From Polynucleobacter sp. MG-Unter2-18 (GTDB lineage Bacteria > Pseudomonadota > Gammaproteobacteria > Burkholderiales > Burkholderiaceae), in NCBI RefSeq assembly GCF_018687675.1, contig NZ_CP061302.1, positions 372,001 to 436,000 on the forward strand: DNA of 64,000 bases, written 5' to 3'. The position numbers were made by a program, and so were the translations under genes. The notes below the pieces were generated by a model, which searched no databases, was not told the DNA's origin, and worked only from the letters and a program-made list of their open reading frames with translations. Position 1 is the stretch's first letter, and each line of letters starts with the position of its first letter. Positions 25,986 to 33,841 of the stretch are shown one piece after another.

Positions 25986-26798
25986 TTAACTAGTTATTTT
26001 CGCAGAAATTGCCTTAAAAGAGCCCAATGGCAAAACAAATTCTTCTTGAGGGCCTTCGCTTGGCGCATTCCAACTTTGATCATCCGGATCTAATGTAACC
26101 CGCCGAGCCGTCACCGCAGCAATCCAGCCAATAAATTCAATCTCCTCATGCAGAGCAGATCTGGCGGCATTTTGTAGTCGTTCGAAAGCAGCGGTACCTG
26201 CAGATTCATCTTCTCCGCCAACGATGATGACTGCTAGTGGTTCATCTACTTGAAAAATAGCCATTTGGCGTAACATCACCAAGGCTTTGGTAAGCGATGC
26301 TTGATCTCCTGCGGTGACTAAAATCCGCTGAATATTGCTGCCATAGAACGCCACAATTTGTGCTTGCGGATCAATCGTGGGAAAGATGACATAGTCAATT
26401 CCCATCTGTTCTTGGATCAGTCGCACATCAAGCTGAGGATATTTTGCAAAGCGATGCTCAACTTCAGATCGTAGTTTGGTACTAGTGGCATACCAAAGAT
26501 ATTCATCAATCTGACGAATACTGCGCGCTAAGGGCACGGCATTATTAAAGACTTGACCCAAATCATAGCGTGTCGGATATAAAAATCCAGACATAGTTTT
26601 ACGTTGCGCGAGTGGAATTTCATCGACTAATAAAACATGGTTATTGTGTTGCTTCAGACTTTGGGCGGTGCCATGCCCCAAGTGAATTGTGCTATCAGCA
26701 TCTAGAGTACTTGCAATACAAATAACGCGGCATAGCTCTGCGCCAAAGATATTGCGTAGCCCTTCAGCCTGATCGTTACCGCTCACTACCGTACTCAT
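25986..26798 (-). CDS. Degenerate FlhG/FleN-like protein lacking the P-loop
   Basis: 270 aa in the flhG slot between flhF and fliA. FlhG is a MinD-type ATPase limiting flagellar number. Here the strand before the P-loop and the following helix are kept ('CRVICIASTLDADSTIHLGH', then 'QSLKQHNNHVLLVDE'), but the deviant Walker A KGGxGKT is replaced by TLDADSTI, and the D-A-D switch is gone. The C-terminal 'FERLQNAARSALHEEIEFIG' matches the end of FlhG. It overlaps the flhF stop by 4 bases. It is probably a non-ATPase partner of FlhF; alternatively it is an unrelated replacement. Confidence 0.65.
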   Translation of the reverse strand: MSTVVSGNDQAEGLRNIFGAELCRVICIASTLDADSTIHLGHGTAQSLKQHNNHVLLVDEIPLAQRKTMSGFLYPTRYDLGQVFNNAVPLARSIRQIDEYLWYATSTKLRSEVEHRFAKYPQLDVRLIQEQMGIDYVIFPTIDPQAQIVAFYGSNIQRILVTAGDQASLTKALVMLRQMAIFQVDEPLAVIIVGGEDESAGTAAFERLQNAARSALHEEIEFIGWIAAVTARRVTLDPDDQSWNAPSEGPQEEFVLPLGSFKAISAKITS

Positions 26799-28502
26799 GA
26801 ATTCACTTTACGAATCCAGTCACCCAGGTGATCTGACAAAATAGCAGGAACTTGTTCGTCGGTAATGGAAAACGTCTCAGAAAAAGCGCGCATTGCCATC
26901 GCGCGATGACTTAGGTAGTTAATATCGGGAAGACTTAGGTCTTCTGGTACCCGCTGACCATTTGAAACAAACAAAATCGACAAATCATGACGAATGACAC
27001 TATCAATGACTGGCGCTAGGTGGGCTGCTTCATCAATTTTGGTAATGATGACAGAGTCTAATTTATTGTTGTGGCTATTTTGCATTGCTTGGTTATGCAA
27101 ATTAATCACTTCTTCTTGGGTGCGTAAATCCGTAGTAGAGCTCATTACCAAAATCCGTTTTGCACGATCCGACCCATTTTGGAGAAGTTGGCATTGCTCA
27201 ACCATCAGAGTATCCCGCTGACTCACGCCAGCAGTATCTAATAAAATAATTTTACGATTAGAAAACTCTTTAATTTTGCTTGCTAGATCATCACTATCGC
27301 GCAGCGCTGTGACAGAAAGACCTAAAATTTTTGCATAAGTCTTGAGTTGTTCTTGGGCCCCAATTCGGTAGGTATCGGTGGTGAGGAGGGCAACTTGATT
27401 ACGACCATAGCGCAGAACACAGCGCGCTGCAATCTTGGCAACTGTAGTGGTTTTACCGACACCGGTCGGACCAATAAAGGCAAAGACACCGCCGCGATCA
27501 AAGAGATCAAACGCCCGAGAAGTTTTGATTAAGCACTTGACTTGTTCACGAGCGTTTTTAATAAGTTGTTGGGTATTGAAATCATCTGGTAAATTGCGGG
27601 CTATTTGAGCGCACAATTTAGGAGAAAAGCCACTATTAAGTAGGTGCTTCACAATCTCCGTTACGTGGGAACTTTCTTGTTGTATGTTGCCCCATAAGTT
27701 GCCAGCCACATGCGATTGCAGCAAATACTTAACCTCGCTAATTTCAGCAAGCAATTGCTCTACTTTTGGATTACTAGCCGCCGAGGTCGCTGGCAAAGCG
27801 CTAATTGCGCTTGCAGTATCGCTACCAATACTTGCCAACATTGAGGGCGCGGCGTTGGTAGCACTGTCAGCGGGGATTTCATTGGCAATCGGCGCTGGAT
27901 TGAGTGCCGCTTTAGCATCTGCTTTTGCTTCTGCAAAGGCAGCCGCATCTTGTTTCTTTTTAGCACTGAGGGCGGCGCTAGCGCTAGCACTAAAGAAGGC
28001 ATCGTTGTTCGATGGATTGATGACATTTGCGTCTCCGCGACGGATACGTTCAGCGCCATTAAAAGAGGCGGGCGTAAAAGTTTCAGAGCCTGGAGCTCTG
28101 ACTGATCGCTCAGAGCGATCAGAACGTTCGGTTCTAGCAGGATTAAGGCGCAAAGAGCCTGAAGGTAAGTTAGCGCTAAATGGATTACGAGGACTTGGCG
28201 GTGCAATGGCACGATCAAAGCTAGAGCCAAAGTTGCTAACTGAGTTACTGCCCAAGTTGCTGCGTCCAATTGGTCTATCTGAAGAGTAATTTGGTGAGTA
28301 GCCCACTGGTTTTTTTTACACTCTTATTGCTAGCTATTGTGGGGTCTGAAAGTGAAGCAAGATCTTCGGAGCTAATGGCAACAATCTCCACACCTTGGTC
28401 AATATCAGTGGTTGAGATCACCATGGCATCCGGCCCCATTCGCTTGCGAATCAGCTTTAAGGCTTCTGCCGAATTAGAGGCTGTAAATTTTTGGGGGCCC
28501 AT
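26795..28502 (-). CDS. flhF: Flagellar SRP-like GTPase FlhF, frameshifted at an A8 tract
   Basis: FlhF sets polar flagellar position. The N-terminal module is in one frame (28502-28275: 'MGPQKFTASNSAEALKLIRK', 'GPDAMVISTTDIDQGVEIVA'). The linker and NG GTPase domain ('FIGPTGVGKTTTVAKIAARC', 'LLTTDTYRIGAQEQL', 'KIILLDTAG', 'DSVIITKIDEA') are in another (from about 28306). They meet at T8 on the plus strand (28310-28317), A8 in the mRNA. Loss of one A would join them as V-K-K-P-V-G-Y-S, about 568 aa. This could be a sequencing error, a mutation, or transcriptional slippage. Without it a GTG at 28306 could start the GTPase part. Confidence 0.85.
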
Positions 28503-28535
28503 GACGTTGCTCCAAATAGGGTTTCAATAATTATA

Positions 28536-30626
28536 TTAGGGGTTTTTGCCCGTTTGGGCGCAAAGTACTTTGTAAAACTCGAGATTAGATGTGGGCGGTA
28601 ATTCACTTAAGGCTAAAACAATGGCTTGTGGGCAGACCCGTCTTGCAATCCGAGATAGCGTCATGCGGGTCCGAGTGCCACTGACAATGACCGGTGGAAG
28701 ATTTTGACTCTCTAATTCTTGAACCCCGCTAATCACTTCTTCACCAAACATCCTGGCTAGAGAGGGTTCTATGAGACCATCTGGTGCAATAGCCCCTTGA
28801 CCAATGGATTGCTCAATTAAGCGTTCAAATTCAGGTTGGATGCCTAGCACTTGGAAAGAGCTACCTTCACCCAACGAGTCTTGCACAATGGTTCGTCTTA
28901 ATGCATAGCGAATATGAGATAGAACTTCTAGCGGATCATTCAGTTTGGCGGCATGCTCGCTAGCAACCTCTAAAATCGTGCGCATATCTTTAATCGGAAT
29001 ACTCTCGTCAAGTAAGAGCTGCAAAAGACGCTGCAACTGGGCAAGACTCACGACTTTAGGGATGACATCCTCTACTAGCTTGGGGTAGCTCATCTTAAAA
29101 TGATCAATGAGATCTTGGGTCTCTTGACGTCCTAAGAGTTCAGCGGCATGTTGATGAATTAAATGATCTAAATGGGTGGTGATCACGACAGCTGGCTCCA
29201 CTACGGTATATCCTTTGGCAATTGCCTCGTCGCGTAACTTACGATCAATCCAAACAGCAGGCATGCCAAAGGTGGGATCTTTTACCTCAATTCCTGGTAA
29301 GGTTTCACTACCACTTTGCTGAATTGCTAGCAGGCGATCAGGTAAACATTGACCGCGACCTACTTCGGCACCATAAAGCAAAATTCGATAGGTTTCAGCA
29401 TTGAGTTGCAGGTTATCGCGAATATGCACTGAGGGAATTAAAAAGCCGACCTGTGACACAAACTTGCGCCTAATCGCCCGAATCCGCTTAATTAAATCAC
29501 TTTCATCGCCTTTATCTACCAGCGGAATGAGTCGATAGGCTAGCTCTAAAGATAGCGGCTCGACAATTGGCACATCTTTCCATTCCAATTCTTGATTAAC
29601 AGCGGCTGGCTGTGAAGCAGCCAGTTCAGCCGCTTTGGCTTGGCGATTGATCTTTTGATGGGCCAAGTAAGCCAAACCCCCAAAGAGCGCGGCAAAGCCC
29701 AGAAAAATAAAGTGCGGCATACCAGGCAGAACTCCTAGGATTCCCAATACTCCGGCCACCACTCCTAGAGCGCTACTGTTGGCTTCAAATTGCTTGGAGA
29801 CTTGACCTGAAAAATCATCTTCGGTAGCAACGCGAGTCACCAAAATACCAGCTGCAGTAGAAATAATGAGTGCAGGGATTTGCGCAACCAAGCCATCACC
29901 AATGGTTAGGGCGGCAAAAGTGGCTAAGGCTTTGCCAAAGTCCATATTGTGTTGTAACACCCCAATCAATAGGCCGCCAATGAGGTTAATAACCAAAATC
30001 ATGATGCCCGCCATGGCATCGCCTCGTACAAACTTAGAAGCACCATCCATGGAGCCAAAAAAGTCTGCTTCTTGGGCCACATCAGCGCGCCGTGATTTAG
30101 CCTCTTCTTGTTGAATCAGGCCGGCATTCAAATCCGCATCAATTGCCATTTGTTTGCCGGGCATGGAATCTAAGGCAAAACGGGCAGAAACTTCGGCTAC
30201 TCGTCCTGAGCCCTTGGTGATAACTACAAAGTTAATAATGGTGATCACGATAAAGATCACAATACCAACGGCAAAATTACCCCCAATTAAGAATACGCCA
30301 AAAGCTTCGATCACTTTTCCGGCAGCATCAGTGCCTTTGTAGCCCTCCATCAGCACAATTCTGGTAGAGGCTACATTGAGGGACAGGCGCAGTAAGGTGG
30401 TTAGAAGGAGTACCGTTGGAAAGGCAACAAAGTCTTTAAAGCTCTTAATATTGATCGCCGTAAAGAGGACGATGATCGACAGGGCAATGTTAAAAGTAAA
30501 AAGTACGTCTAAGAGAATTGCTGGCAAAGGCACCAGCATCATAATTAAGACAAGTAATACCAAGACAGGTATGGCGCCTTGCGCGGATGGCTGTAGCCTA
30601 GTGATGTCAAAACCTAAGATCTTCAT
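28536..30626 (-). CDS. flhA: Flagellar export gate protein FlhA
   Basis: 696 aa, the normal length. It has eight TM segments in the first half, with the FHIPEP-region pattern ('TKGSGRVAEVSARFALDSMP', 'GKQMAIDADLNAGLI') and a cytoplasmic ring domain in the second half ('RLLQLLLDESIPIKDMRTIL', 'ARMFGEEVISGVQELESQNL'). It forms the nonameric gate of the type III export apparatus. It is the first gene of the minus-strand flhA-flhF-flhG-like-fliA run. A full-length flhB, its usual upstream neighbour, is not present in this window. Confidence 0.96.
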   Translation of the reverse strand: MKILGFDITRLQPSAQGAIPVLVLLVLIMMLVPLPAILLDVLFTFNIALSIIVLFTAINIKSFKDFVAFPTVLLLTTLLRLSLNVASTRIVLMEGYKGTDAAGKVIEAFGVFLIGGNFAVGIVIFIVITIINFVVITKGSGRVAEVSARFALDSMPGKQMAIDADLNAGLIQQEEAKSRRADVAQEADFFGSMDGASKFVRGDAMAGIMILVINLIGGLLIGVLQHNMDFGKALATFAALTIGDGLVAQIPALIISTAAGILVTRVATEDDFSGQVSKQFEANSSALGVVAGVLGILGVLPGMPHFIFLGFAALFGGLAYLAHQKINRQAKAAELAASQPAAVNQELEWKDVPIVEPLSLELAYRLIPLVDKGDESDLIKRIRAIRRKFVSQVGFLIPSVHIRDNLQLNAETYRILLYGAEVGRGQCLPDRLLAIQQSGSETLPGIEVKDPTFGMPAVWIDRKLRDEAIAKGYTVVEPAVVITTHLDHLIHQHAAELLGRQETQDLIDHFKMSYPKLVEDVIPKVVSLAQLQRLLQLLLDESIPIKDMRTILEVASEHAAKLNDPLEVLSHIRYALRRTIVQDSLGEGSSFQVLGIQPEFERLIEQSIGQGAIAPDGLIEPSLARMFGEEVISGVQELESQNLPPVIVSGTRTRMTLSRIARRVCPQAIVLALSELPPTSNLEFYKVLCAQTGKNP

Positions 30627-30674
30627 ATCTTAATGAGTGCGGGTAAACAAGAGGATGTGAAGAAAGCCTTCAAA

Positions 30675-30800
30675 AATTGCCTTGAAAGTAACAAAACCAC
30701 TACATATGGTAGAAAAGGAAATATTTGCCACTAAATATACCCCATCTGCTCTAAAAATAGGGGTAAAAAAGTCCCAAAAGTGTGAAAAAAGGCAAAAATT
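30675..30800. promoter_or_regulatory. flhA upstream region with several TTGCC/GGCAA half-sites
   Basis: The region before flhA holds TTGCC at about 30678 and 30734 and GGCAA at about 30790, in very AT-rich DNA. These match the core of the inverted repeats near fliF and flgB. I see no -24/-12 promoter on the minus strand here. No gene is supported between 30627 and 30935. Confidence 0.3.
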
Positions 30801-30934
30801 TCCTCATAACCTCCTGGTCATGATCTTGGTTAGAGCAAGCTTGCCCCTCAGTCGTAAAAGTGAAAAAAAGACATGAATTGCTTTTCTTATTTGTTGAGGC
30901 CTGGTCTTACTTGCTTTTAGCTTTGAATTTTTTG

Positions 30935-30966
30935 CCTGCCAAGCACGATTCGAACGTGCGATCTAC
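30935..30966 (-). other. tRNA 3'-end fragment (T-arm) remnant
   Basis: On the minus strand, GCACG-TTCGAAT-CGTGC forms a perfect 5-bp T-stem with a canonical T-loop, followed by a GGCAGGC acceptor-like strand. No 5' half with GCCTGCC is found within 100 bases upstream, so this is not a complete tRNA. Such 3' fragments are typical of attachment-site scars left by integrated elements. It lies in the gene-poor gap between flhA and the Sel1 gene. Confidence 0.45.
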
Positions 30967-30969
30967 GCC

Positions 30970-31170
30970 CTATGCCGTGAGATGAATCGTGCTTGAGCCA
31001 GCCTGCAGAGGTGCTGTGGCAGTGATTTCAGCTGTTGTTTTAATCTTTGTTACTGAAACCGGGATATTGGCATTGCTATCAGGGTCACTGACAGGGGTTT
31101 TGGAGGCAATTAATGATTTGGGGACTAACAGAGGCGGTTGTGGAATTGAGTCATTGATAGCGCTGGACAT
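30970..31170 (-). CDS. Small hypothetical protein, low complexity
   Basis: 66 aa, not recognised, rich in Pro, Thr, Ala and Ser. It is supported mainly by AAAGG placed 6 bases before its ATG at 31170. Its stop codon directly precedes the tRNA-like fragment, so the gene may be a truncated remnant at an insertion boundary. Coding status is uncertain. Confidence 0.3.
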   Translation of the reverse strand: MSSAINDSIPQPPLLVPKSLIASKTPVSDPDSNANIPVSVTKIKTTAEITATAPLQAGSSTIHLTA

Positions 31171-31194
31171 GGAGAACCTTTCTTAGGACCAGTC

Positions 31195-31215
31195 AAGGAA
31201 AACAGTGTTTTCCTT
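31195..31215. terminator. Hairpin, possible terminator
   Basis: Perfect 9-bp inverted repeat AAGGAAAAC-AGT-GTTTTCCTT in the 240-base gap between the small 30970-31170 gene and the Sel1 gene. There is no long T run on either side, so termination strength is uncertain. The remaining bases to 31410 show nothing else I can support. Confidence 0.4.
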
Positions 31216-31410
31216 CACGACTACCTCAAGATAGCTTAGGTCAGTATAGGCTTGAATTTTGGGATCTTTCAGTTATTTAAAATGCCAAGTAACATCATAG
31301 ACAGGAAATGCTCGTGATTTTGCTCCTAGCGAACTTCTCCTGGGGCTATAAAGGTTGCAGCTATATATCTGTAGGGTCGCTCTCCTTGCTACAGCTAATG
31401 AACGCAATTA

Positions 31411-32100
31411 CTACAGCGAGCGATAGAGTTTGCGCATATTTTGAATTTTCCAGAATTGCTGCTCTGCAGCATCATATACTTTGGTGAAATCGCCCTTAAT
31501 CGCCTTTTCAAAAATAATCAGACATCGGTGGGCGTGTTCATGCTTTTGAAGTGTGGCCAGAGTCAAGAAATAGAAGGCTTTGTCATAGTCTTGGGGGATG
31601 GCAGTACCTTTTTCATACAAAGTGCCCAGGTTATAGGCGGCCACTCTGCTACCTGCATTAGCTCCTACGGTGAGCAATTCGACGCCCCGAGGGATGTCTT
31701 TGGGAACCCCTTGGTCTAAGCCTGTTCCAAATACGTAAATATTGCCTAGATTGCAATAGGCATCCAAAACCTCATCTTTGATGGCTTTTTCATAGTATTG
31801 CACCGCTGTTTTCACATTACGGGCGATTTCACCCATACCTAATTCATACATCAGACCCACGTTGAAGTTGGCATAGCCATTACTCTCTCTGCTGTATGAA
31901 TTGAGCCATTCAAATAGCTTATTGACCTGTTCAGGGTTTAATTGCCCATCAAAGCACATTCTGGTCAGAGCAAAAGCAGCCTCCTCATCAGCCTCATTAA
32001 CGGCTATATCAAAGAAGACCTCAAAAGCAGCCTCAAAGCGACCGCGTTCTAGGTTAGAAATGCCAGCTTGTAAGCGGGGATTATCAAATTCCATACTCAT
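31411..32100 (-). CDS. Sel1-like repeat (TPR-type) protein
   Basis: 229 aa with helical repeats of the Sel1 type: 'ANFNVGLMYELGMGEIARNV' with 'KTAVQYYEKAIKDEVLDAYC', then 'NLGNIYVFGTG', and 'AAYNLGTLYEKGTAIPQDYD'. Sel1 proteins are protein-protein adaptors. It is a lone minus-strand gene, divergent from fliC over a 403-base region. No signal peptide is seen, so it is cytoplasmic. A role in flagellar or envelope assembly is possible from position only. Confidence 0.75.
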   Translation of the reverse strand: MSMEFDNPRLQAGISNLERGRFEAAFEVFFDIAVNEADEEAAFALTRMCFDGQLNPEQVNKLFEWLNSYSRESNGYANFNVGLMYELGMGEIARNVKTAVQYYEKAIKDEVLDAYCNLGNIYVFGTGLDQGVPKDIPRGVELLTVGANAGSRVAAYNLGTLYEKGTAIPQDYDKAFYFLTLATLQKHEHAHRCLIIFEKAIKGDFTKVYDAAEQQFWKIQNMRKLYRSL

Positions 32101-32402
32101 GGGAAACGCTTTCTTAAATGGTCCTAAACATGCTTCTCAACCAATTTTAGGGTCAATTCCAAGGTTAATACAAGAAAGGGGTTCTGACTTAAGCAAAACC
32201 CAGGATTAAATCGCATCGTAGGGCTAGATTGATTAATTCATAGCATTACTAATCTCCGCCTAAGGCACTACTTTAGACAAAAGCAAAGCAATTCACGTTG
32301 CAAGATGTGAGCAGATACAAACGTGTAATTAAAAATTAGTTTAATAAAAACAATGACTTATATTTTTCAGCAGTAAAGCAAAAAGGTAGAGTAAAGAATA
32401 TC

Positions 32403-32430
32403 TAAACACTTTCCTAGGCATCACCGTAAA
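32403..32430 (+). promoter_or_regulatory. Candidate sigma-28 promoter of fliC
   Basis: TAAA at 32403-32406, a 16-base spacer and ACCGTAAA at 32423-32430 resemble the FliA consensus TAAA-N15-GCCGATAA. It would give an untranslated leader of about 65 bases. The 403-base region 32101-32503 holds this and the presumed Sel1 promoter; I see no -24/-12 element in it. Confidence 0.45.
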
Positions 32431-32503
32431 AGAATAGGTATGAGGAGCTATTTGATGTTGGTCCTCTCTAACTTGAAATTAACTCTAAATAACGGAGAAA
32501 AAC

Positions 32504-33286
32504 ATGGCAACGGTAATTAACACCAATATGGCTTCTATTTACGCTCAAAATAATTTGAGCGTTGCACAAGGCAAACTGGCTACTTCAGTACAGCGCCTTT
32601 CATCTGGCTTGCGTATTAACAGCGCAAAAGACGACTCTGCTGGCCTGGCAATTAGCATGGGTATGCAGTCCCAGATTTATGGTATCGAACAAGCTAACCG
32701 CAACTTAAGTGACGTTATTGGTATGGCGCAAGTAACTGAGACAGCGCTAGCAACGATTCAAGATATGTTGTTGCGTATGAAATCATTGGGTACGCAAGCA
32801 GGAAATGAGGCATTAAGCAGCGATCAGGCAGCCCAAATCACTACTGAGGCGACTGCTATCGTGGCACAAATTAGCCTAACTAGATTGGAAGCTGTCTATA
32901 ACGGTATTGCATTGGTTCAAGACGGAACCACTTCAACTTATGCCGTCCAGTCTGGTGTTGAAACAGACACGACCATCGATTTCGTTACAGCAGATGCAGC
33001 TTTACTTTCGACCGCAACCAGCTTTGGAAGCATTGACGCTGATTTACTGTCCATTTCTTCAGAGCGCGCCAAGATGGGTGCCATGATCTCGCGCGCAACA
33101 TACTCCGCTCAAAACTTGCAAGCACAAAGTGCTAATTTAACTGCAGCGCGTTCGGCTATTGTGGACACTGATTTTGCATCAGAAACTGCAGCATTAACCA
33201 AGGGTCAAATCATGCAACAAGCAGCCACTGCAATGTTAGCCCAGGCTAATCAGATGCCAAACGTGATCTTGTCTCTGTTGAAGTAA
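32504..33286 (+). CDS. fliC: Flagellin FliC (short form)
   Basis: 260 aa filament subunit containing only the conserved D0/D1 ends: 'TNMASIYAQNNLSVAQGKLA', 'QRLSSGLRINSAKDDSAGLA', and the C-terminal 'NLTAARSAIVDTDFASETAA', 'QQAATAMLAQANQMPNVILS'. The variable outer D2/D3 region is reduced to a short linker, whereas typical enteric flagellin is about 500 aa. It ends with the LL-K found at export-competent flagellin C termini. AACGGAG precedes the ATG. A strong hairpin follows. Confidence 0.95.
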   Translation: MATVINTNMASIYAQNNLSVAQGKLATSVQRLSSGLRINSAKDDSAGLAISMGMQSQIYGIEQANRNLSDVIGMAQVTETALATIQDMLLRMKSLGTQAGNEALSSDQAAQITTEATAIVAQISLTRLEAVYNGIALVQDGTTSTYAVQSGVETDTTIDFVTADAALLSTATSFGSIDADLLSISSERAKMGAMISRATYSAQNLQAQSANLTAARSAIVDTDFASETAALTKGQIMQQAATAMLAQANQMPNVILSLLK

Positions 33287-33301
33287 TTTACTATGATAGT
33301 C

Positions 33302-33327
33302 AGGAGCCAGGGTAAAAGCTGGCTCCT
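33302..33327 (+). terminator. Intrinsic terminator after fliC
   Basis: Perfect 9-bp stem AGGAGCCAG/CTGGCTCCT with an 8-base loop, followed by ATTAAC and a T5 run. It lies 15 bases after the fliC stop and separates the highly expressed flagellin from flaG. Confidence 0.8.
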
Positions 33328-33350
33328 ATTAACTTTTTAAGGAGTAAAAG

Positions 33351-33749
33351 ATGAGCGAGATAACAGCAAGAAGCATAGCTTCATCTGCGGCTAGTTCATC
33401 CCAGCTAAATTCATCGAACGGTACTACTTCTGGTGCGGTTGGTAAAGCAAACACTGATGCGGCGGTTGTTGCAGCGGCAGCCAGTGCAGAATTTAAGCCT
33501 TCCAACGTTAACCAGGTGACACAGCCATCACGCGAAACGGTAGCTAAAGCAGCTGAGCAAATGCAAAAGTTTGTCAGTACTATGGGACGAAATTTGAATT
33601 TCTCAATTGATGGAGAGACGGGCCACCACATTGTGAGAGTGACCAATCCCGCAACTGGTGAGTTGGTCAGACAATTGCCATCAGAAGAGATGCTTAGAAT
33701 AGCGCATAGCTTGACCCAAATTTCAGCCCTTGTGAATCAAAAAGCATGA
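33351..33749 (+). CDS. flaG: FlaG family protein
   Basis: 132 aa. The C-terminal half matches FlaG: 'LNFSIDGETGHHIVRVTNPA' and 'TGELVRQLPSEEMLRIAHSL'. The N-terminal half is a disordered Ala/Ser stretch. FlaG influences filament length in polar flagellates, and the gene order fliC-flaG-fliD-fliS is typical of them. AAGGAG lies before the ATG. Confidence 0.85.
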   Translation: MSEITARSIASSAASSSQLNSSNGTTSGAVGKANTDAAVVAAAASAEFKPSNVNQVTQPSRETVAKAAEQMQKFVSTMGRNLNFSIDGETGHHIVRVTNPATGELVRQLPSEEMLRIAHSLTQISALVNQKA

Positions 33750-33769
33750 CCATAAGATTCTCAAAAATA

Positions 33770-33785
33770 CGGCACGAATCTTGCA
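33770..33785 (+). promoter_or_regulatory. Sigma-54 (-24/-12) promoter of fliD
   Basis: CGGCAC-GAATC-TTGCA: GG and GC are exactly 10 bases apart, and all but the first base fit TGGCAC-N5-TTGCA. It lies 57 bases before the fliD ATG and just after the flaG stop. Confidence 0.8.
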
Positions 33786-33841
33786 ACATCAAGAGAATTA
33801 AATCATCAATTTTCTAAGCTGACATTAAAGGCAACATTAAA

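Noticed and set aside
27684-28289. Plus-strand 201 aa and minus-strand 169 aa open frames over the flhF linker
   Set aside because: They are low-complexity Ala/Leu shadows of the FlhF linker in other frames; the GTPase frame explains this DNA.
30682-30876. 64-codon open frame upstream of flhA on the plus strand
   Set aside because: Lys-rich composition from an AT-rich intergenic region, no ribosome binding site, no recognisable features.
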